Notes: generated from the sequence alone by a model not told the origin. DNA of 64,000 nucleotides from an uncultured Anaeromassilibacillus sp. (GCA_930987725.1 CAKNKY010000004.1:1-64000), one strand, 5' to 3'; positions 27,330-36,932 are shown, counted from the stretch's first letter. A program made the numbers and translations.

Positions 27330-28184
27330 TTGGTGTATCATACGGATGGCATGATCCTGTCTCCCGTGCGGGAGGTGTTCCACGGGGAGGTCAACGACGT
27401 TCTCGTCTGCCAGGATCTCCGCTCGCCGGTGCGGGCGTGCTACACGCTCATTGCGGTGAAGGACCGCGTCACGGCGAAACGGCTGCTGGCCGTGCTGGAA
27501 AACGGCCGCCGCGAATCCGCCGGGGAGGAGCCGTATCTCCGTCTGTTTTCCGAAAACGACCGGCTCTGCCTGCTCTTTGAATACCGGGGGGAGCGCAGGC
27601 TGGATCGCTTTGCGGAAGGCCAGCTCACTGCCATGCGCGACCGGGAACACACCGCCGTCAATCTGGTGATGGCCTGTCTTTCCAGCCCGCTGCCGTTCCC
27701 GCTCCTGTTTCTCGCGCTGAGCGGGGGAAACACCCATCTCTCACAGGACGGCGGCGTTTACTTCACCTGCTATTTCGATCTGGCAAGGCTTGACGAGAGC
27801 ATCGGCGAGCCGCAGTGCGTGGATCGCTGCGTGGAAGTCCTGCTCAGCCTGCTGCAGCGCAGTTCGCGCCGGCAGCTCAAGAGCTTCGAACTGCTCCGCA
27901 AGAAGGCAAAACGCGATGCCTACAACGCGTTCCCGGAGCTTTACCGGGACATCCGCATCACGGCGCTGCCGGACGAAAAGACCAGCCTGCGCCAGCGGAT
28001 CAAGGGCGCCTGGCAGCGAAACCGGGACATGCTGTTCCGCGTGCTGCTCCGCGTCTGCGCGGTGGTGGCCGTGCTGGCGCTGGTGATTCTGATCAGCCAG
28101 CTTATTTTCGGGGATTTCCCGCTGCTGCGGCTGTTCCAGAACACGTTTGAAACCATCGGCACAGAAGATTTGACGATAACCTGA
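27330..28184 (+). CDS. single-pass membrane protein with pseudokinase-like cytoplasmic domain
   Basis: 'YTLIAVKDR...LRLFSENDRLCLLFEYRGERRLDRF' kinase N-lobe-like pattern; single TM 'VLLRVCAVVAVLALVILISQLIF' near the C-terminus. Confidence 0.5.
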   Translation: MVYHTDGMILSPVREVFHGEVNDVLVCQDLRSPVRACYTLIAVKDRVTAKRLLAVLENGRRESAGEEPYLRLFSENDRLCLLFEYRGERRLDRFAEGQLTAMRDREHTAVNLVMACLSSPLPFPLLFLALSGGNTHLSQDGGVYFTCYFDLARLDESIGEPQCVDRCVEVLLSLLQRSSRRQLKSFELLRKKAKRDAYNAFPELYRDIRITALPDEKTSLRQRIKGAWQRNRDMLFRVLLRVCAVVAVLALVILISQLIFGDFPLLRLFQNTFETIGTEDLTIT

Positions 28185-28198
28185 GGGGAGGGAACTGC

Positions 28199-30787
28199 AT
28201 GAAAAAGGCTGCTGCGGCTGTCGTGCTGCTCGGCATCCTCATCTGCGCGCTGTTCCTCCTTTCCTCTGCCGGTCTGCCGGAGCTTGACCGCGCGTCCCAA
28301 ACGATGGCCGTGGACGAAACCGGCACCGTGCTCCTTGCGGAAAACCGCGGCGACAGCGCCTGGATTTACGGTGTGGACAGCGAGGGGACCGTTTCCTCCG
28401 CGTTCCGTCAGACAGGAGGCCGCGTAACGCTTCTCGCCTCCGGGGAAAGCGGCGTCTATTTTGTCCTGGTGCCCGCGTCGGAGTCCGGTTGGCAGCTCAT
28501 GCGCCTGTCAGACGGGAGCGCCCAGGCAGTGCTGCAAAATCCGGTTGACCGGCCCGATCCGCCGGAGGCCGTTTCCGTCTCCGCCGAGTCGATCGATCTC
28601 ACGTTCCGCAGCGGCGGCTCGATCTCCGTGCTGCGCCTGCCGATCGAAGCGGTTGGCGAGGGGGAAACGGCGGAGAGCAGCGAGCTTCTCTCCCTGATGG
28701 ATCTCACGCTTTCCGGTGCAGAGACGCCCGTTTCCGCCGCCTTTGCGGAGGATCGATTGTTCTGCCTGCTGGAGGACGGCTCCGTCCTCTCCGTGCGGCC
28801 CGGCGAAAACGGCGCGAAGGAGCCGGTCGGCCTCGGCGGCTGCACCGTCCTCTCCGCTTCCCGCGGCTCCGTGTGGGCTTACCGCCAGGAGGCGGGCACG
28901 GCCTGCGGCAGCGCGGCCTCGCTTGGCGGCGGGGCGGGCGTTTTGCTTGACGGCAGCGCCGTCCTCTGCGGGGCGGCCGGCCCCTCCGGCGAGATGGCGG
29001 CTCTTTCCGCGGAGGACGGGGGCGCCAGGCTGATCCGCTCCTCCGGCGGGGAAGTCGAGCGCCAGAGCCTGAGCGTGCCGTTCCGCTTCCGGCTGATGTT
29101 CCAGTTCCCCGGCCTGCTGATCCTGCTGGCCGTCTATGTGCTGCTGGCGTTTGCCGTGCTGCTCACTATGCTCGTGTGCCGCAGGGCGCACCGGCTGGCG
29201 GCGCGCTTCACGGCCTGCTGCATCTGCACGGCGCTCTTCGCCGCGCTGGCGGCAGGCACCGTCTCCGCCGTGCTGTCGCGCGGGGAGGGGGAAACGGCGC
29301 TCGAAGCGCAGGCGCAGGCGGCCGCTCAGGTGCGCGCCGCTGCGCTTGAGGAACAGGATTTGCACGCAGCCCTCGCGGCGGAAGGCGACCGTTCCGCGCT
29401 GCGTCCGCTTCTGCTTCCGGCGGAAGTGACCTGCGGCGACGGCGAGCTGCAAATTTCCGCCGCCATTCTGTCCGCGGACGGCACGCAGGTGCTGCTCTCC
29501 GCCGGGCAGGCGGCCGGTGCGCCGGCCGCGCAGGTGTCCGGCCTGCAGGTGCCGGAAGTCCCGGCCTCCGGTGAAACGGTGTCCTTCCGCGAGGGCAGCG
29601 CGATCTGCGCCGTCTCCGCCGTGCCGCTCGTGCGCTACGGGGAGACGGAGGGCCTGCTCGTCACGCGGGCGGAGCTCCGCGCGCCGGCCGAACCCTGGTT
29701 CCGCTTTTACGCTGTGCCGCTGCTGGCGGCCGCGGTTGTGTCCGTGCTGGCGGCGCTGCTCTCCTTCCTCATGATGCGCCCGCTGCGCCAGCTTGTGCGC
29801 CGGATGCGCTCCGTGTCGGAGGGCGGCCTCACGCTGGCGCCGGTCCACACGGCGGCGGATGAGATCGGGGACATGTGGCAGTCGCTGCGCGAGATGTCCG
29901 TCGCGCTCCGGATCAAGGATTACGAGACGAACGCGACTGTCCGCTCCTTCTACCGTTTCGTGCCCCGCGGCCTGGAGCAGCTTCTGGACCGCGCCTCCAT
30001 CATGGAGACGAGTCTGGGCGACATGGCGAACGTTTCCGGCACGGTGGGGGTGCTCTCCATCCAGAACCGTGAGGAGATCCGGCTCAGCGTGGACGACGGC
30101 AGCTACATGGCCTTCCTGAACGACAGCTATGCCGTGATTGACCGGCAGCTCGCGTCGGCCGGGGGCCTGTTCCTCTCGAGCGGCTTCCACCCGGGCGGCA
30201 TGGAATTCCTGTTCCGCGGCTCGCCGGATCAGGGCCTCGCGTTCGCGCTGGGCCTGCAGGGCGAAATGACGGCGCAGGAGCAGGAGCACACGCCTGACTT
30301 CTTCCTCCTGCTGCACGGCGCCTCGTTCCTCTATGGCCTCGTCGGCTCGGAAGAGCGCACGTTCCCGCTGCTCTCCTCCTCCGAGATCGCCTTTTTGCAG
30401 ACGCTTCCCGCAAAATTCCGCGGCACCGGCGTTTCCGTGGCCGCCACGGAGGCCACGCTCAAATCGTTTGACAGGCCGTGTGCCGCGCGCTACATCGGCT
30501 TTGTCTCGTCCGACGACGGGAAATATACATATAAACTGTATCAGATTCTCGAAGGCTGCTCCGATCTCGAAAAGGCGCTCTGCCTTTCCTATGACGAGAA
30601 GTTCCAGAAGGGAATCAGCCTGTTCTGTCAGGATGACTTTTATCTCGCGCGGAACCTGTTTTCCGCCATTCTCAAGAGCAACCCGAACGACGGCATCGCC
30701 CGCTGGTATCTGTTTGCGTGTGAACACTTCTTCCACAAGACCGATCCGGACGGCATCACATACAGCCTGTTCGGCGTAGAGGAATAA
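28199..30787 (+). CDS. membrane protein with HAMP linker, degenerate class III nucleotidyl cyclase-like domain and C-terminal TPR-like segment
   Basis: signal/TM N-terminus, second TM region, HAMP 'MRPLRQLVRRMRSVSEGGL', then 'FVPRGLEQLLDRASI...VGVLSIQNREEIR...YAVIDRQLASAGG...HGASFLYGLVGSEERTFPLLSSSEIAFLQTLPAKF...YKLYQILEG'. Confidence 0.7.
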   Translation: MKKAAAAVVLLGILICALFLLSSAGLPELDRASQTMAVDETGTVLLAENRGDSAWIYGVDSEGTVSSAFRQTGGRVTLLASGESGVYFVLVPASESGWQLMRLSDGSAQAVLQNPVDRPDPPEAVSVSAESIDLTFRSGGSISVLRLPIEAVGEGETAESSELLSLMDLTLSGAETPVSAAFAEDRLFCLLEDGSVLSVRPGENGAKEPVGLGGCTVLSASRGSVWAYRQEAGTACGSAASLGGGAGVLLDGSAVLCGAAGPSGEMAALSAEDGGARLIRSSGGEVERQSLSVPFRFRLMFQFPGLLILLAVYVLLAFAVLLTMLVCRRAHRLAARFTACCICTALFAALAAGTVSAVLSRGEGETALEAQAQAAAQVRAAALEEQDLHAALAAEGDRSALRPLLLPAEVTCGDGELQISAAILSADGTQVLLSAGQAAGAPAAQVSGLQVPEVPASGETVSFREGSAICAVSAVPLVRYGETEGLLVTRAELRAPAEPWFRFYAVPLLAAAVVSVLAALLSFLMMRPLRQLVRRMRSVSEGGLTLAPVHTAADEIGDMWQSLREMSVALRIKDYETNATVRSFYRFVPRGLEQLLDRASIMETSLGDMANVSGTVGVLSIQNREEIRLSVDDGSYMAFLNDSYAVIDRQLASAGGLFLSSGFHPGGMEFLFRGSPDQGLAFALGLQGEMTAQEQEHTPDFFLLLHGASFLYGLVGSEERTFPLLSSSEIAFLQTLPAKFRGTGVSVAATEATLKSFDRPCAARYIGFVSSDDGKYTYKLYQILEGCSDLEKALCLSYDEKFQKGISLFCQDDFYLARNLFSAILKSNPNDGIARWYLFACEHFFHKTDPDGITYSLFGVEE

Positions 30788-30838
30788 CGGACCGCGGCGC
30801 ATGGCCGCCGGATTTTCAGGAAAGGCAGGTGAAGAGAC

Positions 30839-32125
30839 ATGCTCCGTCTGTTCAACACGCTTATTGGCGTGGTGAAGGCAAAGATGATGGCGCTGTGGAC
30901 GAAGATCCGCCTGTGGACGAGCCGCTCCTATTGGGAGACAAAGGGCGTCAATACGTTCCGGCAGTTCTTTTCCAGGCTTCTCAACGTCAAGCCGCGCAGC
31001 CAGAGCGATTATTACCCGGTGCTCCGCTGGCTGGTCAGCAAGCGGCTGGCCTTTGCGCTGGTGATTGTTCTCGGCCTGCTGAGCGTGTTCTACATCCTGT
31101 TCTTCTCGCCGGTGAGCGCCATGCTCTCCGCCTCCAGCCCGTCGCTTCCCTCGTTCCGCTACAATGCCCTTCCGCTGAAATTCTACAGCGGGAACGTGCA
31201 GATCACGGCGGCCGACGGCCACGTGGCCTACGAGGGGACGGTGGGGGACGGCGTGGCCCAGGGCCAGGGCGTCCTCTACCGGGCAGACGGCAGCGTCGTG
31301 TACAGCGGCGCGTTTGAGAACAGCAAATACAACGGCTCCGGCAGCCTGTTTTATCAGGACGGCGTGCTCCGATACGAGGGCGAATTCGAGGACAATCTCT
31401 TCAACGGCCAGGGTTCCCTTTACCGCCAGAGCGGCGTGCTGGAATACCAGGGCGGCTTCCTCAGGGGCCTCAAGTCGGGTGCCGGCACGCTCTACAACAG
31501 CGGCGGCAACGCCATTTTCGCCGGCAATTTCCTCTCCGACCGGCCGCTCTTCAGCGAGCTTCTCGGCAAGACGACGGCCGAGGCCGCTTCCATGTACACC
31601 GGCGACACAACCGTGTACAACGCCTCCGGTGAAAACAGTGTGTCCCTCGACGAGATCGGCGTCGTCTACACGGCGAACGACGGCTCCAACTCGCTTGATG
31701 CGGAGTGGACCATCGGGGAGATTGTGGTGGAGGAGTCCTCCTTCCCCACAACGGACGCCCTCCTGACCGGCATCAACGAGCTCACCGCCTATTTTGGCGA
31801 GCCGGTCTATTTCGGTTACACGTGGCCCACGCTGAGCGAGGCTGTGGCGATCCGCCGCCTGAGTGAGGCGGGGAGCGGCGGCTTCCCGGACATCGAGATG
31901 GAGATGACCGCGGGCTTCGACGACGTCTACAGCGTGACCTCCTACGATAAGAATTACGAGCTTTACATTTATGTCTATCAGGCGGACGGCCTGCTCTACA
32001 CCTTCTACTGCGACAGCAGCACGTCCGATTTTTCGTTCTATTCCGTTTCTCTGAGCGCGGAGGAATCGTCCGCACAGGCGGACAGCGCTTCCTCGGCCGC
32101 TTCGCAGGAAGGAGGAGAGGAATGA
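30839..32125 (+). CDS. membrane-anchored MORN-repeat protein
   Basis: TM 'LAFALVIVLGLLSVFYILFF' followed by MORN-type repeats 'YEGTVGDGVAQGQGVLY', 'YSGAFENSKYNGSGSLFY', 'YEGEFEDNLFNGQGSLY'. Confidence 0.88.
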   Translation: MLRLFNTLIGVVKAKMMALWTKIRLWTSRSYWETKGVNTFRQFFSRLLNVKPRSQSDYYPVLRWLVSKRLAFALVIVLGLLSVFYILFFSPVSAMLSASSPSLPSFRYNALPLKFYSGNVQITAADGHVAYEGTVGDGVAQGQGVLYRADGSVVYSGAFENSKYNGSGSLFYQDGVLRYEGEFEDNLFNGQGSLYRQSGVLEYQGGFLRGLKSGAGTLYNSGGNAIFAGNFLSDRPLFSELLGKTTAEAASMYTGDTTVYNASGENSVSLDEIGVVYTANDGSNSLDAEWTIGEIVVEESSFPTTDALLTGINELTAYFGEPVYFGYTWPTLSEAVAIRRLSEAGSGGFPDIEMEMTAGFDDVYSVTSYDKNYELYIYVYQADGLLYTFYCDSSTSDFSFYSVSLSAEESSAQADSASSAASQEGGEE

Positions 32126-34173
32126 AGAAGGGAAGGCGGGTGTTTGCCCGCATCATGACGGCTGTGTTCTGCTGCGCCATGCTCCTGGCGTTCGCGGCCC
32201 TCCCTCCGGCGGAGGCCGCCTCCTCCAAGACACTGCAGCTTTCCCAGGCACAGAACATGGCCCTCTCGAACAACGAGGAGATCAACAAGACCTATAACCA
32301 GATCCTGCTCAAGCAGATCCAGTACACCGAAGCCGTGGACGGCATCAGGGCCAAGGTGAAAAACCTCAAGAGCTTCCGCTGGACGCCGCTGCTCAGCTTC
32401 AAATTTCCCGAGCAGCTCGACATGAGCGAGGAATATGACCTCAACGTGAAGCCGCTGAACCTGCAGACGGAGATCGACGTGCTCCGCCACCAGATGGCCA
32501 CGCAGGAGTACAGCGAGCTTGCGGCGCTGAACAAATCGTTCCTCACCGCGTATGTCAATCAGGAGAAGGCAGCCTTCACCGAGGAGCGGCTCGCAGCCGC
32601 GCAGGCAGAGCTTGAGCGGAACCAGGCGCGCCTCTCCACCGGGGAAGCGACGCAGAGCGATGTGGACACGATGCAGAGCTCCGTGGACACGCTCACGAGC
32701 GACCTTGCGCAGCAGAAGCGCAACCTGCAGACTTCCCTGCAGGAGCTGAGCGATCTCATTCACATCGATGTCAGTTCCGGCTACACGCTGGCCAATCCCC
32801 TTGTGGACGCCGAGATCCCGCGCGGGGATCTGGAGGAAATTATCGATTCCGCGATGAGCGACAGCCAGACGATCTATGAGGCAAAGATGGCCGTCTCCAC
32901 GGCCCAGGTCAACCTCGATTCCTATGAATCGCTCATGCGGAACCAGTACGGCTCCAAAATGAACGGGATCAACAGCTTTCTCACGCAGGTGCGCAACGGC
33001 GAATCGGTGGATTACGCCGCCTTCCAGATCAAATACGATGAAATGCTCGATTCCTTTGACGCGCCGTGGGAGGGCAGCATCCGCATTCTCTTCTTCAGCT
33101 TCACGAAGGAATGGTTCAAGGGTGAGCTGAGCGGCACGCGATACATTGAAAACGACCTCTACGCACTGCTCACCGCCTGCAAGGAGTACGAGACGGCGAA
33201 CTCCGATCTCGAATCGGCGCAGAAGACGCTCGAAGATGAGATTCGCACCGCCTATGAGTCGATCGTCACGGCGCGCAACGCTTATCTGCAGCTCGCGGAG
33301 ACGACGGAGACGGCGCGCGAGGATCTGGAACGCCTCTCCTCGCTCAACCAGCTCGGCAAAGCCGAGTACAGCGAGGTCAAGACGAAGCAGGAGGAATACC
33401 AGAGCCTTCAGCTCGATCTCATCGACGCGCTCGCGTCCTACAATGAGCTGCTCTACGATCTCGACGCCACCACATGCGGCGCCATCAGCCCCTATCTTTC
33501 CGGCACGTCCCTCTCCACGGACACCGGAACCGGCGGCGACAGCTACGTGATCGACGACGCGACGACGCCCCACTATTACATCTACACCGACATTTCGGAT
33601 CTTGTGTTCGTGTTCGGCCTGGAAATCCCGGAAACGTTCGAACCGGCCATCACCGAGTTTGAAATCTGGTACAACGGCACGCAGATCGGCGAGCGCACCC
33701 CGGCGGACGAACAGCTCCGCCACCTGGCGCTCGATTACCAGGAGACGAGCATGCTCACCGTCCGCCTCTACGGCGAGGACGGCTTCCTGTGCGAGTGTGA
33801 GATCGACACTACCGTCCCGCGGGACGTGCTGCCCGTGCAGCAGGAGGAAGAGCCCGTGGAAACGGCAGAGCCGCAGGAGATCGGCACCTATCAAATCACG
33901 ACCTCCTCGCTCGGTTCCGTGAGCACGAGCACGCTTGAACTCACGCTCGACAGCTCCGTGGGCGCAGCCTACTACACGCTGCAGAGCGAGAACGGCACGA
34001 GCCTCTACACCGATGAGCCCGTTTCCGTGGACGAACCGTTCACCTACCTGACGCTGCTGGTCGGCAGCCTGGACAAGGTGAGCCTGGAGCTGTATGACAG
34101 CAGCCGCAATTCCCTCGGCACGGCCACATTTGTGCCGGAACGGCAGACGATTGAGATGGTCCTTCCCGCGTGA
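32122..34173 (+). CDS. secreted TolC-like helical protein with C-terminal beta domains
   Basis: Sec signal peptide ending AEA; two TolC-like halves ('LQLSQAQNMALSNNEEI...RLSTGEATQSDVDTMQSSVDTLTSDLAQQKRNLQTSLQEL' and 'LEDEIRTAYESIVTARNAYLQL...YSEVKTKQEEYQSLQLDLIDALASYNELLYDL'). Confidence 0.78.
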   Translation: MKKGRRVFARIMTAVFCCAMLLAFAALPPAEAASSKTLQLSQAQNMALSNNEEINKTYNQILLKQIQYTEAVDGIRAKVKNLKSFRWTPLLSFKFPEQLDMSEEYDLNVKPLNLQTEIDVLRHQMATQEYSELAALNKSFLTAYVNQEKAAFTEERLAAAQAELERNQARLSTGEATQSDVDTMQSSVDTLTSDLAQQKRNLQTSLQELSDLIHIDVSSGYTLANPLVDAEIPRGDLEEIIDSAMSDSQTIYEAKMAVSTAQVNLDSYESLMRNQYGSKMNGINSFLTQVRNGESVDYAAFQIKYDEMLDSFDAPWEGSIRILFFSFTKEWFKGELSGTRYIENDLYALLTACKEYETANSDLESAQKTLEDEIRTAYESIVTARNAYLQLAETTETAREDLERLSSLNQLGKAEYSEVKTKQEEYQSLQLDLIDALASYNELLYDLDATTCGAISPYLSGTSLSTDTGTGGDSYVIDDATTPHYYIYTDISDLVFVFGLEIPETFEPAITEFEIWYNGTQIGERTPADEQLRHLALDYQETSMLTVRLYGEDGFLCECEIDTTVPRDVLPVQQEEEPVETAEPQEIGTYQITTSSLGSVSTSTLELTLDSSVGAAYYTLQSENGTSLYTDEPVSVDEPFTYLTLLVGSLDKVSLELYDSSRNSLGTATFVPERQTIEMVLPA

Positions 34174-34202
34174 GCGGGGTAGACAGGAAAGGAGGAAGAG
34201 AG

Positions 34203-36914
34203 ATGAAGCGAAAGAACGCCAGGCGCAACGGCATCCTCGCGCTGGTGGTGCTGCTGGCCGCCGCGATCAGCGCCTTCTCCTTCTGGGTGCAGGGTGTGTG
34301 GAACGAGGAGGAGGCCGTGCACATCACACCCTCCGAAATTGAGGATTCCACGCTTGCCATCGGCACCCACCTCATTCACCTTTCCGCCCTGACGGAGGAG
34401 CTCTACGAGATTGCCATGGATTCTGCGGACGAGTCCGGCCAGAATACCGTGTACTACAAATCGGAGCTTTCCGGCGGCACCTGGTTCGACATCACCTCCG
34501 CCTCCTCGCTCGAGGACATCACCACGGGCGGCAGTCCCGTGCTCGATTCCGAGATCGAGGCGCTGTTCTTCACCCACCACACCCGTTCGGACGGCATCAC
34601 CTACGATCTCCGCACGAACGAGCCGGTGAACATCTACGACATCAACGATCCTTACGACATCGAAACGTTCGACGAGCTCCTTCCCCTCAAAAATCAGTAT
34701 GAGATCATCCGCGAGCTGCAGAGCGACAGCGCCGCAGGCCGCGAAAAGATCGAAAAGATTGAGACGGTGCTCAACACCGAGGTGGAAAACGATGAAACCG
34801 CCCTGTGTGACGAGCAGCTCGACGCGCTGCAGCGGTACTACAACGTGCTCAGCGAAAACAACGCCTCCTCTGACCGGCTGGAAGCCGTGCAGGGTGTGAT
34901 GAACGCCGTGGACGCGACGCGCCGTGCAAACGTGTTCACCACGCTGGAGAGCGTCATGAACACGTTCACCCAGGAGCTGCCGCGCATCGAGGACTCGGAG
35001 GAAGCGGCCGGCAGCAGCCCGGACACCGAGCTCCAGTCTGCCGCCAACGACAGCCTCTCGAACGTGCAGACGTCGCTCATCGAATACCAGGGCAAGATGA
35101 TGGACGCCGGCACCACGGTGATGTCCAATCTCCAGTATGAGTATTCCCAGAGCCTGATCGAGCACGCGCTGGCGGACAACCACGCCGCGTGCGACACGGA
35201 TGTGGACGCCCTGCTGAACCTTTCCAACATCGCCTCGAGCGTGGTGGCGGACAGCGCCTCGGAGCTTTCGCTGCTCAACAACACCGTTGTGCCGCGCGCC
35301 ACGCAGGCCTATCTGGAAGCGCTGGGGGCGGGCGTCTCCGCCGACTATGTCTCGGCTGCCGCTTCAAACGCCTCCCGCGCGCTGCTGCAGACGCTGGCCG
35401 ACACGAACACGAGCGAGATCAACACCGCCCGCAACGAGCTGGAATCCTACATTTCCGCCGTCATTCTCCGCGTGTCGAACGCGGAGGGGACGACCTACCT
35501 CAACGATCGGCTCGAGCAGGCGCAGACGTATTACGACGAGATCCCGGAGGACGACTTCTCCGAAGGCGCTTCCGGCACGGTGGACAGCCACATTGAGTTC
35601 CTCACGCAGAAGCTGCGGGAGCTGGAGCTGGCTGCCGGCGGCAACGAGCTGGACGCGCTCATCGCGGAAAAGGCGGATTTGCAGACGCAGTACCTCTCGG
35701 CCCTTGACGGCAACGACCTCACATCGGCTGCCGCGCTGGAAGACCAGATAGCGGTGCTCGACGATCAGATTGCGGCGATGGAAGCCGCCCAGGCGGACGA
35801 GCTCAACGCAGCCCAGCAGAAGCTCAGCGACCTGCAGGATCAGCTCAACAACGCGGAGACCGGCAGCGCGGAGGCGGCGGATCTGGAACGCCAGATCGCC
35901 GCGGCGCAGGCGGAGCTCACGTCGCTCGAAGCCAGCCTGTCAGACGGCTCCATCGGGAGCCTCACGGCGGAGCTGAAAGCGGAGTGCCTCTCCATCATCG
36001 GCTCCACCTCCGCGTCGGACCCGGAGCGCTCCGTGCTCTCAAACGACATTGACACGCTCAGCTCCATGCTGGATCAGAACGTGAAGGTTGTCATGCCGGC
36101 GCTGCAGGACATCCACGCCGCCATGGTGAAGGAGCGCGATCTGAACGGCGATTCCTCCTATGACGACGCGATCGCTGCCGTGGAGGAAGCCATTCTCGGC
36201 AGCTCGGCCGCTTACAACGCTTCGCTGCAGGGTTCCCTCTCCGAGGAGGATCTGCAGGCCGTGATCGACGGCTATTTCGAAGGCTCCGATTCCCTGCTCG
36301 ATGCCCAAACGGGCAGTGCAGGAGATGCGGGTGGCACAGGGAACGCGGGCAGCGCGGGCGGCGTTTCCGGCTCCGGCGGTGATGGAACCTCTGTGCAGGC
36401 GCCTGACCCCACCACTCTTTCCGAGGACGAGCAGGCCGTTGTCTCGCTGCTTGCGCTGCAGCAGTATTTCGACGAAACGCAGAGCGAGGCTGCCGGGCGC
36501 ATGCTCTCCGTGCAGTCGCAGCAGCAGATCAACCTGGGCAATCCGCTCCTGTTCAGCCAGGCGGACGATCCTTCCATGGAATATGTCACGGTGCAGGCGG
36601 CGGCGAACGCCGCAAACCTGCGCTATGTGTGGAACCGGAACAAGAGCCAGGCCACGCTTGCGCAGGGCAGCGCGTACTACACCTTTGCCGCCTATTCCGA
36701 TCTGGTCCGGCGCGGCCGCACGGAATCGGAGTTTGAACAGATGACGAACGCCGCCCGCCTGCAGGGCGAAACGCTCTATCTGCCGGAATCGTACACGGGC
36801 GAACAGTTCGGCGTGGAGGCTGTCTATTTCAGCGGTACCTCCTACGCCGCGGTGCAGCGGGACGATCTGGCGGCCGCTGCGGACGAGCTGGCCGCGCTGA
36901 TGCTTTCGGCCTGA
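34203..36914 (+). CDS. membrane-anchored extracellular coiled-coil protein
   Basis: N-terminal TM 'GILALVVLLAAAISAFSFW', ~700-aa helical/coiled-coil region, Gly/Ser-rich linker, C-terminal 'AANAANLRYVWNRNKSQATLAQGSAYYTFAAYSDLV'; ATG at 34203. Confidence 0.8.
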   Translation: MKRKNARRNGILALVVLLAAAISAFSFWVQGVWNEEEAVHITPSEIEDSTLAIGTHLIHLSALTEELYEIAMDSADESGQNTVYYKSELSGGTWFDITSASSLEDITTGGSPVLDSEIEALFFTHHTRSDGITYDLRTNEPVNIYDINDPYDIETFDELLPLKNQYEIIRELQSDSAAGREKIEKIETVLNTEVENDETALCDEQLDALQRYYNVLSENNASSDRLEAVQGVMNAVDATRRANVFTTLESVMNTFTQELPRIEDSEEAAGSSPDTELQSAANDSLSNVQTSLIEYQGKMMDAGTTVMSNLQYEYSQSLIEHALADNHAACDTDVDALLNLSNIASSVVADSASELSLLNNTVVPRATQAYLEALGAGVSADYVSAAASNASRALLQTLADTNTSEINTARNELESYISAVILRVSNAEGTTYLNDRLEQAQTYYDEIPEDDFSEGASGTVDSHIEFLTQKLRELELAAGGNELDALIAEKADLQTQYLSALDGNDLTSAAALEDQIAVLDDQIAAMEAAQADELNAAQQKLSDLQDQLNNAETGSAEAADLERQIAAAQAELTSLEASLSDGSIGSLTAELKAECLSIIGSTSASDPERSVLSNDIDTLSSMLDQNVKVVMPALQDIHAAMVKERDLNGDSSYDDAIAAVEEAILGSSAAYNASLQGSLSEEDLQAVIDGYFEGSDSLLDAQTGSAGDAGGTGNAGSAGGVSGSGGDGTSVQAPDPTTLSEDEQAVVSLLALQQYFDETQSEAAGRMLSVQSQQQINLGNPLLFSQADDPSMEYVTVQAAANAANLRYVWNRNKSQATLAQGSAYYTFAAYSDLVRRGRTESEFEQMTNAARLQGETLYLPESYTGEQFGVEAVYFSGTSYAAVQRDDLAAAADELAALMLSA

Positions 36915-36932
36915 GAAGAGAGGGAGGACAGG

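Noticed and set aside
28508-31222. 904-aa minus-strand ORF
   Set aside because: Antisense to the cyclase-like membrane protein gene; Arg/Gln/His-rich spurious translation.
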